In this document: in pieces, positions 1-10,206 of the stretch
Layout: each line of letters begins with the position of its first letter
Position numbering within the stretch: position 1 is the first letter of the stretch
The notes under the pieces: model-generated
The model's input: the letters and a program-made list of their open reading frames with translations, nothing else
Database searches by the model: none
What the model was told of the DNA's origin: nothing
Source of the DNA: G963556115 sp963666605
Lineage (GTDB): Bacteria > Planctomycetota > SZUA-567
DNA: 64,000 nt
Reading direction: 5' to 3'
Assembly (NCBI GenBank): GCA_965140405.1
Contig: OZ223208.1
Location: forward strand, 1,302,001 to 1,366,000
Translations under genes and position numbers: made by a program

Positions 1-1725
1 ATTGCTATTATTGCCTTTTCAGCAATCTCACTATCACAAGACTCGTCAGGTGAATTTTTAGGAAGTCTATTCAAAGTAATCGCTCTATCACTACTTATAA
101 GTTGGGTCACTGCAATAACGTTGACCCCTCTTCTCTGTATCCAGCTTATTACCAAAAAGGATGCTAACGCAAAAGACCCTCACGATAACTTCTTCTTCAA
201 GCTATATGCAAAATTATTGAAGAAATGCATTAATCATAGATATATTGTAATTACTTTTATGCTTACACTACTAGTAATCTCTGGATATTGTTTCAAATTT
301 GTTGATCAGACATTCTTCCCGTCAAGTACCAGAAATATCTTTTTAGTAGATATCTGGCTACGAGAGGGAACACATATAGACCAGACCAACAAAATAGCGC
401 ATGAAATAGCTGAAAAACTGCGCCAAAATGAACACATAACTGATACAATACAATTTACTGGATCAGGTGGTCAACGTTTTACCTTAACATATTCAGTTGA
501 GTCACCAAACACATCATTCATTGAATTCTTAGTATATACTGATGATTACAAAATAATTGACTCACTCATACCTGGTATCAATCAAATGCTACTTGAAGAA
601 TACCCTGAAGTACAATCAAATATCAAGAAGATGGATATTGGACCATCAACAAAATCAAAAATTGAAGCGAGATTTATTGGGTCTGACCCAAATATTCTTC
701 ATGAACTTGCGAATAAAGCAAAATCTATCTATGCTGATTACGGTCTAAACAACGGCATTACACGCTTTATTAGAGATGACTGGAGAACTCCAGTTGAAAG
801 TTTAGAGGTTGAAATTGCTGAGTCGCGTGCAAGAAACGCTGGTTTATCACGACCAGATATTAATCAAGCAATAGCAACAAACTATACAGGTAGTATAACT
901 GGTTTATTCAGAGAAGGTGATGAGATGCTTCCAATTATCGCTCGTCCACCTAAAAACGAAAGAGATGAATTTAGTGATATTGCAGACATTCTCGTTTGGT
1001 CGAAAATTCATGGTAAACCAGTACCTATTACACAAGTTGTAGATAATATTTCGCTAAAATGGAAAGATAATATTATTCGCAGACGTAACAGGCAACACTG
1101 TATCACAGCACAATGTGAACCAAATAACACAACGGCTATCAATCTTTACAATAAGATTAAAGGTGATATAGAAGCAATTGAGCTACCAATAGGGTATCAT
1201 CTTGAATGGGGCGGCGAGGCTGAATCATCTGCTGAAGCTCAAGAAAAGCTTTTATCAAAATTCCCACTTGCTCTGATTTCAATGTTTACAATATCACTCT
1301 TATTATTTAAGACTATAAGACATCCAATAATTATCTTCTTAGGGCTACCGCTATGTATTATTGGTATTACTTGGGGATTACTTGCTTTTGGAGCTCCATT
1401 TAGCTTTACAGCTCTACTTGGTTTCCTCAGCCTTACAGGTATGCTTATTAAGAATGAAATTGTCCTTCTTGAGCAGATCAACCTAGAAGTGGATCTTGGT
1501 AAAGAACCATTTACAGCTATTATTGAAGCATCAATAAGCCGTGTACGTCCAGTATGTATGGCAGCATTCACAACCGTACTTGGAATGATACCACTAGTCT
1601 TTGATGCCTTCTTCCAATCGCTTTCAGTAACAATTATGGGTGGACTTACCTTTGCAACCGTCTTGACGCTTATCTTTGTACCTGTAATATACGCTACACT
1701 ATTCAGAGTAAAAGAAAAGAAGTAA
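1..1725 (+). CDS. RND efflux transporter permease, 3' part (5' end outside window)
   Basis: The reading frame is open from base 1, so this is the C-terminal part (about 574 residues) of a resistance-nodulation-division inner-membrane pump that expels substrates using the proton gradient. Visible are the end of a transmembrane bundle (SWVTAITLTPLLC), the second periplasmic porter/docking half (about residues 90-410) and the last membrane bundle with GFLSLTGMLIKNEIVLLEQ. The Lys there matches the conserved TM10 lysine of the proton relay. It is a clear paralogue of the complete pump at 36641-39751: both share RFTLTYS, an RARNAGLSRPDIN-like stretch and a closing VIYAT.FRV. Its adaptor gene presumably lies upstream, outside the window. 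A strong terminator follows. The family call is firm; substrates are unknown. Confidence 0.93.
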   Translation: MAIIAFSAISLSQDSSGEFLGSLFKVIALSLLISWVTAITLTPLLCIQLITKKDANAKDPHDNFFFKLYAKLLKKCINHRYIVITFMLTLLVISGYCFKFVDQTFFPSSTRNIFLVDIWLREGTHIDQTNKIAHEIAEKLRQNEHITDTIQFTGSGGQRFTLTYSVESPNTSFIEFLVYTDDYKIIDSLIPGINQMLLEEYPEVQSNIKKMDIGPSTKSKIEARFIGSDPNILHELANKAKSIYADYGLNNGITRFIRDDWRTPVESLEVEIAESRARNAGLSRPDINQAIATNYTGSITGLFREGDEMLPIIARPPKNERDEFSDIADILVWSKIHGKPVPITQVVDNISLKWKDNIIRRRNRQHCITAQCEPNNTTAINLYNKIKGDIEAIELPIGYHLEWGGEAESSAEAQEKLLSKFPLALISMFTISLLLFKTIRHPIIIFLGLPLCIIGITWGLLAFGAPFSFTALLGFLSLTGMLIKNEIVLLEQINLEVDLGKEPFTAIIEASISRVRPVCMAAFTTVLGMIPLVFDAFFQSLSVTIMGGLTFATVLTLIFVPVIYATLFRVKEKK

Positions 1726-1755
1726 TAATTCAGCGTTTTACGACAATTAATTATC

Positions 1756-1794
1756 AATCCCTTAGCAAATTATTTCTGCTAAGGGATTTTTTTT
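1756..1794 (+). terminator. Rho-independent terminator after the RND gene
   Basis: A 12-bp perfect stem (1756-1767 with 1777-1788; AATCCCTTAGCA/TGCTAAGGGATT) has a 9-base loop and runs into eight T residues (1787-1794). It lies 30 bases after the pump stop codon and separates it from the next gene. Confidence 0.92.
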
Positions 1795-1873
1795 AACCCC
1801 AATACTATTTTAATTCAGTATATAATAATATAAGTCATTACCATTAGCCTCCTATATAAAAGGATACCCAAGG

Positions 1874-4800
1874 ATGAATACTATTAAGTATCTTGCGACC
1901 ACTATTACTCTATCTATCACACTCCTAATAAGTTTAAATTGCCAAGCAAACTCACAACTAGCGCCTGTCAGTATTGTAATAAAATCCGACAAACTCTTTG
2001 AAGATGGTAACTATAAGGAAGCCTTCGATCAATGCAAAAAATCACTACTAGAGACGAACAACTTTTCCACAACAGCAATGATAACGGCTGTAAATGCTCT
2101 GCAACGACTCAATAGACATACCGAGATTGATAGCTTTATTTCAAAAGTAATCATGAAATACTCTAATGATTGGAAGTGCTACAAAACAGCAGGAGAAATA
2201 TATGATAATATCCTTATGCATTCGGGATATCTCCAAGGTGGAATCTTCTTTAGAGGGAGAACACGAGACTACTCAAGTTCAATTAATATCAAAGATCACG
2301 ACCACCTCCATGCACTAAAGTATATGGATATTGCAACGCAACTTATCAACAATTCAACAGCATCAGACAAAGAAAAATCTGACTTATACTTTACCTTTGC
2401 TCAAATGTATACTAAAGATATCTACCCTAATACCGCTATACGCCTGTTATTAAAGAGCGATATTGATAACATACCTCCATATACAACTCCCTTAATATCC
2501 TCAAATCTTAGAGGTAAAGGTGCCCCAGCAAATCCAGATGGCGCTCCATACTTCTTTTTACTCCCAAAGAACAAGGCTGCGGCTAAGAATGATGGTGAAC
2601 TATTTCGCTGGTATTTACACCAAAGTAGTATATACAATGGTAATGATCTCAGAGAGACAGCCACAATAGCTGAGCTTTCAGAGACACTTTATAGTGTAAA
2701 CACTATATTAAATGACTTTTATAATAACTCAGATATATCAGAGTATATAGACAAACTAGACAAACTAGGACTAAATCAAACCATTTCAAGACTTGAATCT
2801 GGTATACAATTATTCACCCTACCTACCCCTTATAATTATTTAGAACAATATATAAAGTTACTGAATGAACATGACAGAATTGAATATTCATCAAAGATCG
2901 CAAGCATACTTGAAAATAGACGCCAATATACTGAGTCAAGTAAATACTGGCATCAAGTATTAGACTCAAAACTTACATCAGAGAGAGAAAAAGAAGTCGC
3001 TACTAGGCATATTACACAAATAGTTAGTGGCTTTATAAAATTTGAAGCGTCAAACATCCAATCCACAACAACCAGTCCTGAGCTATCCCTTACTTTTAGA
3101 AATACAGATACAGTATCAATAAAGGCAACAGCCGTCGATACTGACAAGCTCCTTGCAGACGTAGTAAAATCCCTCAAATCAAATAATGTTGAGCCATACA
3201 AAGCTACTTCAAAAATTGAAAACCTAGGGTGGCTGCTAGCAAACAACAAAGAGAGAGAATACCTTGAGGAAGAGGTATATAATAGCAATATTGATCTTGC
3301 TAAAAGTGCACCTCATATTCTACACGGTGAAGGTAGAGCAAAGATCTCACTTCCAAAAGGCCTAACAGGAGGTGCTTACTTTATCGAAGCAGGACTTAGT
3401 AATGGCTACAAAGCCTACACTCTTCTCTGGTTAAACGACCTTGCCATCCTTTCAAAGCCTCTTATTGATAACGGGCAACTTTACCTGACAACCGACAGCA
3501 ACACAGGTTTGTCTATTCCAAATATCGAGCTAAGTGTATTCGGATATCAGAGTGGTCAACATTTAAAGCCTAACAACCTCTCCAACTTCTTTGTAGAAGC
3601 AGTGATCCATACCAACAAAGATGGTATTGCTGAATTACCAAAGAGTATAATAAGGCCTGACTTTCACTACCTAGTTACTGCAAAATCAAAAGACAACCGT
3701 AAAGCTTACATCGGTTTTGAATATTTGGATCATTCATATATGATGCATGATACAAACATCGATAGGATGCTCTACATAACTGATAAACCTTTATATAGGC
3801 CAGCAGAGACCATACAAATCTCTGGCTGGATACGTGACTATGATTATAAAAAACTTGAAACATACCCAAAGGATAAACACAAAGAATTCAGCTTAACTTT
3901 ATACAACCCTCGCGGAGAAAAAAAGGAAACAAAAAAAGTTCAGATTCAAGATAATGGAAAATTTGCTATAGACTTTATAACAAAACCTGATGCGACACTA
4001 GGAGTTTGGACTATTGATAGCAATCTAGAAATAGTCCAAGGTGGTAATTACTTTAGAATTGAGGAGTACAAAAAGCCAGAATACACGGCAACAATAACTC
4101 CCAATAACTTATCACCAACATTCTCAGACAATATCACCTTTACTGTATCCACCGAATACAATTTTGGCAAGCCACTACAGAATGCAAAAGTAGAATACGA
4201 AATCTATAAACAACCAAAAGTAGCCACATATATCCCTATAACAGAGTGGGACTGGTTATATGGTTCTGGCTACCAATCCAGAAGTAAGAGCGCCAATCCA
4301 TATTCATACACACATAATACCTTTCAACCTAAAGAAGAACCAGTCCTAGTTGAAAGTTCAACCATATATACAAATAGTCAAGGCATAGCAACAATAACCT
4401 TGGCTCCTGTACCCTTTGAGAAAGACACACAAAACCAAGAATTTGAATACTCTCTAAAAGTGACTATCAGTGATGAGAGTAATAACTTTATAAAAGAAGA
4501 TTGCTCAGTAACAGTTTCAAAAAACGCTTTTAGCCTATCCCCTGATACAGATCAAAATTACTACTATACTGGCGAAACTGCACTTGTAACCTTTACTCCT
4601 TACTCGAACAACAAAGCAGCAAATATCAATATTACTTCACCCGTAACTATTACTGCCTCCAGATTAAATGAGTCGCTGAAAGATCCTATTCAAATCACAA
4701 CAAAGGCTATTCCCCAAAGTCCAGACCATAGTTTTAAATTCAACTTCACTCCAAATGAAGCTGGCAAGTATATTATCCAATGCAATGCAACCGATAAGTA

Positions 4801-7800
4801 TAATAACCCAGTAAGTAGCAAAATTGAATTTTATGCTTGCGTACAAGACGCACCTACACAGCAGAGCATGCCTACTGAAAATGCACTTGAAGTAATAGCA
4901 AAGTCAAAGTCATACTCTCCAGGTGATACTGCTGAACTACTTATTATTTCAAAACAACCAAGAACAACTCTATTTGTATTCTCTCATACTGAATCAGAGT
5001 TATACACTATTCCTCAAACCATTCAGACAACCTCAAATAATAACATCATAAATTATAAAGTGAAATCCACAGATACCCCAAATAAATTTATAGAGATTAT
5101 AAATACATCAAATGAAGAAGTACACACATCTACAGCTGAACTATTTATCCCTCCAACAACTAAAATTCTCAACCTTACAATTACACCAGAGAAAGAAGAG
5201 TATAAGCCATCGAGTACTGCCAAGGTAACTGTTAATATATCTAATTTTAACCATACAAGCTTTGAAGGCCAAGGTATAATTGCCGTCTATGACGCAGCAT
5301 TAGACGAAATAACAGAGGGCACCAACTCTCCAACCATTAACGATTTTTTCTGGGGTTTTGTGAACTCCCACTATCCATCTACTTTGACTAGTCTTAATAA
5401 GTACTCATATAATATATATGCTGATCAAACAATACCTATGCAACCTATCGGAATCTTTGGTAATTTTTACAATGATAATGAAAGCCTAAGTCCTATGCTT
5501 GCTAGAGGAAATAGCCTGCCACGCAAGGGCAGTAGTGATGCAATATTCGCTACAAGTATGAAGATGAGTATGGTCGCAGAGAGTGACGCCATGCCGTCAC
5601 CAGCTACAACGAATGACGATATAAGTGGTGCACGGAAAGACTTCTCAACAACAGCAGTCTTTATATCAAATCTAAAATTCGATAATACTGGAAATATGAC
5701 TATTGATATCCCACTTCCTGATACCCTTACAAGGTGGAAGATAAAACTCTGGACCATCACCTCTAAAACAGAGGTAGCGCAAGCAGAGACTTCAATACTC
5801 ACCAGCAAAGAACTCATGCTGATACCTTCACTACCAAGATTTCTTGTAGATGGCGACACTGCTAATATTAGCATAGCTGTCTATAACAATTCAGCAAAAG
5901 ACAAAGAAGTGACCCTTTCATTAAAGACAGAAGCAGGTATAAAAACCAACAGCAACCTCTCAAAAACTTTCAGGCTTAATGCTGACTCACAAGATAATAT
6001 ACTTTGGAAAATCACTGCTATTAACCCAATAGAAGGCAGTATCACTGTTTCAGCAAAATCAAGCGGAAGTAGTGATACTATGGTACTACCTCTCACCATC
6101 ATAACTAAAGGGCAACAACTCTTTGACAGCAAGACAGTATTACTCGGCAGCAATAATGTATCGCATACCTCAAACATCAATCTTCCAAAAAACATCAAAA
6201 AAGAAGACTCAAAACTTACTGTAGAGCTGTACCCTGATCTAACATCGCTACTAATTAACACCTCAGATAATCTGCCAATAGAAATACCAAATACTAATGA
6301 TGCACTTATAAGCAAACTTCTTCCACGACTTTTCATTCAGAACATGCTTACAGATAATCAAAAAATGGCTCTTACAGATAAAAGCATCTATAAACTTGAA
6401 AATATAAAACGAGAATACGCAAAAGCTCTCAATATACTCACCCCCCTTCAGCATGAAGATGGTGGCTGGAGCTGGATCGGCAAGGGCAGATACAGCTCTG
6501 CCTATATTACATCATTAATTTTACAGAGCTTGGAGAGAGCAGACAAACTCGGTATATATATACCAGCAAAACTTATTACAGGAGCAAGACTATATTTGAT
6601 AAATTATTCCAAAAACAGACTCCAATTAATCAATAATCAGAACCCAACAAATGACAAACAAAAATACTATGCATCCAATCTTGATGCTTTAATTTACTCA
6701 ACACTGGCTCAAGGTGGCAATGAAAATTCTCAGATGAGAAACTTTCTCTTTGACAACCGCCTAGATTTATCCGTCTATGGTCAAAGCTTATTCGCAACTG
6801 GCTTATACTACAATGAGCATACAAAACTTTTAAAACAGGTTCTAAGGAATATAGAACAGTACATAAAAATTGATGCAGAAAACAATACCGCCTACCTGAA
6901 TTTACAGAACTCACATTTTTGGTGGTATTGGTATGGCTCAGAATCTGAAACCATAGCAAACTATCTCAATCTACGCCTACTTACAGGTCAGGATAGGGTT
7001 ATCAATGAGCAACTTACACACTACTTAATAAACAATATCAAGTACATCAGTAAAAATGATTCTATCCAATCAACAGTTTCAGCCTTTACAACTCTACACT
7101 CATTTATTGAAACGAATAAATCTTTACCCTCTACACCAGAAGTAGAAATATCACTAAATGGTTCAATTGCAAAACAAATTATAACAAGTAATACTGGAAT
7201 AATACCTTCACCACAAGTATTAAAGTTTTCACCCAAACAACTTAGAGCAGGTAATAACTTACTAAAAGTAAGCAAGACCACTAATACAAATTCACCTCTA
7301 TATTTTACTTACACACTATCATTTTATAGCCTAGATGAAATTGCCAAGCCACATGGTCTAGAACTCAAAACAGAGCGAAAGTATTATAGACTTATCCCTG
7401 AAAATCAATCTATAATAATCCCTGATGGCAAAGGCTCTGACAAAACACTGCGTAGAATAACTTACACCCCTGAGGAATTAAAATTAGGAGACATTATCCA
7501 TGCAGGAGATCTCATTGAGACAGAACTAATTGTGACGAGTAAGAATGATTATGAATATATATATTTAAAAGACTACAAGCCAGCAACTCTTGAGCCAATT
7601 GAGAGCAAGAGTGGTTATTCGTATAACGGAATAAGCTATTACGTTGAATACAAAAACGAATCAGTAAACTACTATATTGAGTCCTTACCACGAGGAAGTT
7701 ATTCATTCAAATACAGAGCCTATTCTTTGTACAGTGGTACATTTACAGCAAAAGCATCAGAAAGCAAAGGTGTCTTTGCACCAGAATTAAATAGCAATTC

Positions 7801-7831
7801 TTCCGGATTTAAGTTTTATGTGAGAGATTAA
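1874..7831 (+). CDS. Bacterial alpha-2-macroglobulin family protein without a thioester
   Basis: This 1,985-aa protein starts with a signal peptide (about residues 1-26; the sequence SLNCQANS could be read as a weak lipobox, but a soluble periplasmic form is equally possible). Residues about 35-130 look like TPR-type helices. Next come many macroglobulin beta domains: GLTGGAYFIEAG, then MLYITDKPLYRPAETIQISGW near residue 640, typical of the MG domains. The ANA/A2M core is near 1255-1340 (DTLTRWKIKLWTITSKT, then PRFLVDGD). A helical thioester-like domain follows near 1470-1750 (LQHEDGGWSWIGKGRY). The C-terminal receptor-like domain ends with GDLIETELIVTS and a DYKPATLEPIES segment. In thioester-forming members a Cys-x-Glu-Gln sits at the start of the helical domain; here the equivalent stretch reads IEIPNTNDALISKLLP, so covalent trapping is not expected. 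Known bacterial relatives are periplasmic protease traps. A purine-rich ribosome site (AAGGA) precedes the ATG. The usual neighbour pbpC is absent. Confidence 0.9.
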   Translation: MNTIKYLATTITLSITLLISLNCQANSQLAPVSIVIKSDKLFEDGNYKEAFDQCKKSLLETNNFSTTAMITAVNALQRLNRHTEIDSFISKVIMKYSNDWKCYKTAGEIYDNILMHSGYLQGGIFFRGRTRDYSSSINIKDHDHLHALKYMDIATQLINNSTASDKEKSDLYFTFAQMYTKDIYPNTAIRLLLKSDIDNIPPYTTPLISSNLRGKGAPANPDGAPYFFLLPKNKAAAKNDGELFRWYLHQSSIYNGNDLRETATIAELSETLYSVNTILNDFYNNSDISEYIDKLDKLGLNQTISRLESGIQLFTLPTPYNYLEQYIKLLNEHDRIEYSSKIASILENRRQYTESSKYWHQVLDSKLTSEREKEVATRHITQIVSGFIKFEASNIQSTTTSPELSLTFRNTDTVSIKATAVDTDKLLADVVKSLKSNNVEPYKATSKIENLGWLLANNKEREYLEEEVYNSNIDLAKSAPHILHGEGRAKISLPKGLTGGAYFIEAGLSNGYKAYTLLWLNDLAILSKPLIDNGQLYLTTDSNTGLSIPNIELSVFGYQSGQHLKPNNLSNFFVEAVIHTNKDGIAELPKSIIRPDFHYLVTAKSKDNRKAYIGFEYLDHSYMMHDTNIDRMLYITDKPLYRPAETIQISGWIRDYDYKKLETYPKDKHKEFSLTLYNPRGEKKETKKVQIQDNGKFAIDFITKPDATLGVWTIDSNLEIVQGGNYFRIEEYKKPEYTATITPNNLSPTFSDNITFTVSTEYNFGKPLQNAKVEYEIYKQPKVATYIPITEWDWLYGSGYQSRSKSANPYSYTHNTFQPKEEPVLVESSTIYTNSQGIATITLAPVPFEKDTQNQEFEYSLKVTISDESNNFIKEDCSVTVSKNAFSLSPDTDQNYYYTGETALVTFTPYSNNKAANINITSPVTITASRLNESLKDPIQITTKAIPQSPDHSFKFNFTPNEAGKYIIQCNATDKYNNPVSSKIEFYACVQDAPTQQSMPTENALEVIAKSKSYSPGDTAELLIISKQPRTTLFVFSHTESELYTIPQTIQTTSNNNIINYKVKSTDTPNKFIEIINTSNEEVHTSTAELFIPPTTKILNLTITPEKEEYKPSSTAKVTVNISNFNHTSFEGQGIIAVYDAALDEITEGTNSPTINDFFWGFVNSHYPSTLTSLNKYSYNIYADQTIPMQPIGIFGNFYNDNESLSPMLARGNSLPRKGSSDAIFATSMKMSMVAESDAMPSPATTNDDISGARKDFSTTAVFISNLKFDNTGNMTIDIPLPDTLTRWKIKLWTITSKTEVAQAETSILTSKELMLIPSLPRFLVDGDTANISIAVYNNSAKDKEVTLSLKTEAGIKTNSNLSKTFRLNADSQDNILWKITAINPIEGSITVSAKSSGSSDTMVLPLTIITKGQQLFDSKTVLLGSNNVSHTSNINLPKNIKKEDSKLTVELYPDLTSLLINTSDNLPIEIPNTNDALISKLLPRLFIQNMLTDNQKMALTDKSIYKLENIKREYAKALNILTPLQHEDGGWSWIGKGRYSSAYITSLILQSLERADKLGIYIPAKLITGARLYLINYSKNRLQLINNQNPTNDKQKYYASNLDALIYSTLAQGGNENSQMRNFLFDNRLDLSVYGQSLFATGLYYNEHTKLLKQVLRNIEQYIKIDAENNTAYLNLQNSHFWWYWYGSESETIANYLNLRLLTGQDRVINEQLTHYLINNIKYISKNDSIQSTVSAFTTLHSFIETNKSLPSTPEVEISLNGSIAKQIITSNTGIIPSPQVLKFSPKQLRAGNNLLKVSKTTNTNSPLYFTYTLSFYSLDEIAKPHGLELKTERKYYRLIPENQSIIIPDGKGSDKTLRRITYTPEELKLGDIIHAGDLIETELIVTSKNDYEYIYLKDYKPATLEPIESKSGYSYNGISYYVEYKNESVNYYIESLPRGSYSFKYRAYSLYSGTFTAKASESKGVFAPELNSNSSGFKFYVRD

Positions 7832-7880
7832 ATATATATACTAAAAGTATACTTCAACGTTTACTTTCAAAGGAGAGATA

Positions 7881-8297
7881 ATGAAAACCCTGACCCAAGA
7901 GATATGGATGGATGTTCCTAAGCGCAGACAAATAATATCTATACATGACAAGGTAGAAAATCTAGTAAGAGATAGCGGTGTAAAAGAAGGCTTATGCTTA
8001 GTAAATGCAATGCATATTACCGCCAGTGTCTTTATAAATGACAATGAAAGCGGATTGCATTCTGATTATGAAAAATGGCTAGAAAGGCTTGCTCCTGAAA
8101 AACCACACTCCCAATACGCTCACAATGGTTTTGAAGATAACGGTGATGCACATTTAAAGAGACAGGTAATGGGTAGAGAGGTAGTCGTAGCTATCACAAA
8201 CGGCTCGCTCCACCTAGGTCCGTGGGAACATATATTTTATTATGAATTTGATGGCAAGCGCAGAAAACGCTTACTCGTTAAAATTATAGGTGAATGA
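7881..8297 (+). CDS. YjbQ/UPF0047 family protein (secondary thiamine-phosphate synthase-like)
   Basis: This 138-aa protein matches the usual single-domain length of the YjbQ (UPF0047) family. Characteristic stretches are visible: CLVNAMHITASVFIND, then HNGFEDNGDAHLKRQVMG and NGSLHLGPWEHIFYYEFDG. The conserved His residues of the central HLK and the GPWE(H) loop are present. Members form trimers, and some have weak thiamine-phosphate synthase activity, but the physiological role is unsettled. It begins 49 bases after the macroglobulin stop with a good ribosome site (AGGAGAG), so co-transcription is possible. Nothing in the neighbourhood links it to thiamine. A strong bidirectional terminator follows. 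Confidence 0.93.
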   Translation: MKTLTQEIWMDVPKRRQIISIHDKVENLVRDSGVKEGLCLVNAMHITASVFINDNESGLHSDYEKWLERLAPEKPHSQYAHNGFEDNGDAHLKRQVMGREVVVAITNGSLHLGPWEHIFYYEFDGKRRKRLLVKIIGE

Positions 8298-8302
8298 AAA
8301 TA

Positions 8303-8342
8303 TAACTTTATACGGGACGCATTTGCGTCCCGTATAAAGTTA
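8303..8342. terminator. Bidirectional terminator between convergent genes
   Basis: A 19-bp perfect inverted repeat (8303-8321 with 8324-8342) has a GC-rich core CGGGACGC/GCGTCCCG and A/T-rich flanks. It sits between the rightward YjbQ gene and the leftward esterase gene and can serve both. Confidence 0.85.
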
Positions 8343-8344
8343 GT

Positions 8345-9130
8345 TTATCTATGCCTAATCGGCATCTTGCGTAAGATATTTTGAATTTCACTATCCCAAT
8401 AATCCCAAGTATGCGCCCCCGCACCCTCCCAATATTCTACGTCAAATTTATTTTTTCTCGCTTTCTCAATAAATGACGTATTCATACCGTATAGAAAATC
8501 CTCTGTTCCACAACATTGCAGTATCTTGGGAGCTGATTTAGGGTCAATTTTATCCAGCAGACTCAGAAGATCGTTATCTGTACCTTCAATACTATCAAGC
8601 GACCCATAAATATTTTCCAACTCATGCAGATAATTTATGTCCTCGATCCCATTATAACGTCTTTTTATATCTAGTGCACCAGATAAACTACCTACAACCG
8701 AATATATCTCAGGGTTTAATAATCCAATCTTGATGGCACCATACCCACCCATCGATATACCAGCAATAAAATTATCCTCGCGCTTATCAGATAGAGGAAA
8801 GAAGCTTCGCGCGATCCTTGGCACCTCGTACGCAATATGAGAGTAGTACTTATATCCCGCTACTGCATCTGTATACCATCCTCTCTCACCATTGGGCATC
8901 ACTACTGCCACATTCCATTTCATTGCATATCTTTCTATCGAAGTACGCCTTATCCACGCAGTATCATTATCAGACAGACCATTCAAAAGATATAAAACTG
9001 GTAGACTCCCATGAAGTGCATTATCACCATTGAGTCCATCCTTAAGTTTCAATTCTTGTGGCAATATAACTCTCATGCTTCGCATCATACTCAGCTCTTC
9101 AGAAAAATATTCACATGTTATCAACGCCAT
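8345..9130 (-). CDS. Alpha/beta-hydrolase esterase of the tributyrin-esterase/esterase-D type
   Basis: This 261-aa protein is probably cytoplasmic, as no signal peptide is seen. The nucleophile elbow GISMGGYG (Ser near residue 125) lies about mid-protein. The Asp is supplied by CGTEDFLY and the His by GAHTWDYWD near the C-terminus, completing a Ser-Asp-His triad. The N-terminal pattern (CEYFSEELSMMRSMRVILPQ) is typical of the small tributyrin/feruloyl-type esterases of Pfam PF00756. It would hydrolyse short acyl esters; the natural substrate is unknown. It is monocistronic, divergent from tadA and convergent with the YjbQ gene. The ATG is preceded by a weak AGGGTAA-like ribosome site. Confidence 0.92.
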   Translation of the reverse strand: MALITCEYFSEELSMMRSMRVILPQELKLKDGLNGDNALHGSLPVLYLLNGLSDNDTAWIRRTSIERYAMKWNVAVVMPNGERGWYTDAVAGYKYYSHIAYEVPRIARSFFPLSDKREDNFIAGISMGGYGAIKIGLLNPEIYSVVGSLSGALDIKRRYNGIEDINYLHELENIYGSLDSIEGTDNDLLSLLDKIDPKSAPKILQCCGTEDFLYGMNTSFIEKARKNKFDVEYWEGAGAHTWDYWDSEIQNILRKMPIRHR

Positions 9131-9214
9131 ATATATTACCCTTTACTCTATATCCATTATTTCGTACAATTATATCGTATTTTAAAACTAACAATAAGGT
9201 ATCATTATAGTCAA

Positions 9215-9688
9215 ATGGATGAACTATTCAATATAGATAACATGCGTATGGGTATGGCTCTAAATGCAGCAATGCAGGCATACGATGAAGGTGAGGTGCC
9301 TGTCGGAGCCGTTATTTTCCATGAGGACAAGCTTATTGCAAAAGCTTGGAACCAACGAGAAGGTTTGAATGATCCTACAGCTCACGCAGAAATTTTAGCG
9401 ATTACTCAAGCTTCTGCAGCTCTTAATAGTTGGAGGCTCGAACACTGTACACTCTACGTCACCTTAGAGCCTTGCGCAATGTGCGCAGGAGCAATAGTAC
9501 TAGCTAGAATACCAAGAGTTTTCTTCGGAGCAACTGATCCAAAAGCGGGAGCATGTGGCAGCATACTCGACATTACAGGTTGCACAGATTTAAATCACAA
9601 TCCAGAGATAATTTCTGGCCTACGAGCAGATGATTGCAGTACTATTTTAAAGGACTTTTTTGGAGAAAGACGACAAAAGAAGAAGTAA
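9215..9688 (+). CDS. tadA: tRNA-specific adenosine-34 deaminase
   Basis: TadA converts A34 to inosine in the anticodon of tRNA-Arg(ACG). The 157-aa product contains the deaminase zinc site: TAHAEILAI supplies the His ligand and catalytic Glu, and EPCAMCAGAIV supplies the PCxxC pair. The frame stays open upstream to 9011. I chose ATG 9215 because the resulting start (MDELFNIDNMRMGMAL) matches the usual length and N-terminal helix of TadA, and because upstream codons would overlap the divergent esterase gene. The ribosome site is weak (ATAAGG). The stop lies 22 bases before the flavodoxin gene, so the two are likely co-transcribed. Confidence 0.95.
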   Translation: MDELFNIDNMRMGMALNAAMQAYDEGEVPVGAVIFHEDKLIAKAWNQREGLNDPTAHAEILAITQASAALNSWRLEHCTLYVTLEPCAMCAGAIVLARIPRVFFGATDPKAGACGSILDITGCTDLNHNPEIISGLRADDCSTILKDFFGERRQKKK

Positions 9689-9710
9689 TATTTTGTTGAA
9701 AGGAATCACC

Positions 9711-10196
9711 ATGATAGATGCACTAGTAACATATCACTCACAGAGCGGCACAACCAAGAGTCTTGCAGAATCAATAGCTACCGGCCTAGCTGAAGGTGAT
9801 GTTAGCTATGAGATAAAACCGATATCTGAGGTCGGTGTCAACGACTTAATAAATTACCGAGCAATACTTATAGGTACACCTGTCTATTACGGTATGCCTT
9901 CATCTGAGATAATCAAATTTTTCGAAGAGTCTGTAACTATCCATGGACGTCTAGAAGGAAAACTTGGAGGTGCATTTGCAACCTCATCATATATTGGAGG
10001 AGGCAATGAAACTGCCTGCCTCGCAATTCTAAAATCTATGATGGTACACGGGATGCTTATAGTAGGTGCCGATAAAGGTGACCACTTCGGCCCAGTTGGA
10101 GTAGGCAAGCCAGACGATATAAGCTTTAGAAGTGGTAATAACTATGGTAAGCTTATGGCAAAACAGATCAAACGTTATTTAGCAACAGAAGAATAA
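9711..10196 (+). CDS. Flavodoxin-fold (WrbA-like) protein
   Basis: This 161-aa product has the FMN phosphate-binding loop at its extreme N-terminus (TYHSQSGTTKSLAESI) and further flavodoxin-fold signatures: AILIGTPVYYGMPSSEI, then GGAFATSSYIGGGNE, and a C-terminal GKLMAKQI helix. It resembles NAD(P)H:quinone oxidoreductases of the WrbA type but is shorter than canonical WrbA (about 200 aa). It probably binds FMN and takes part in redox chemistry in the cytoplasm. The start is ATG 9711, preceded by AAAGGA at a good distance. It is sandwiched between tadA and an SDR gene with short gaps. Confidence 0.85.
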   Translation: MIDALVTYHSQSGTTKSLAESIATGLAEGDVSYEIKPISEVGVNDLINYRAILIGTPVYYGMPSSEIIKFFEESVTIHGRLEGKLGGAFATSSYIGGGNETACLAILKSMMVHGMLIVGADKGDHFGPVGVGKPDDISFRSGNNYGKLMAKQIKRYLATEE

Positions 10197-10206
10197 TAAA
10201 CTATTC

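Noticed and set aside
1239..1757. 172-codon antisense frame over the RND gene tail
   Set aside because: Shadow of the well-supported pump frame; no ribosome site, and it runs through the terminator.
9011..9214. Extended N-terminus of the TadA frame
   Set aside because: It would overlap the divergent esterase gene and encodes His/Tyr/Ile-rich sequence unlike any TadA; ATG 9215 gives the normal length.
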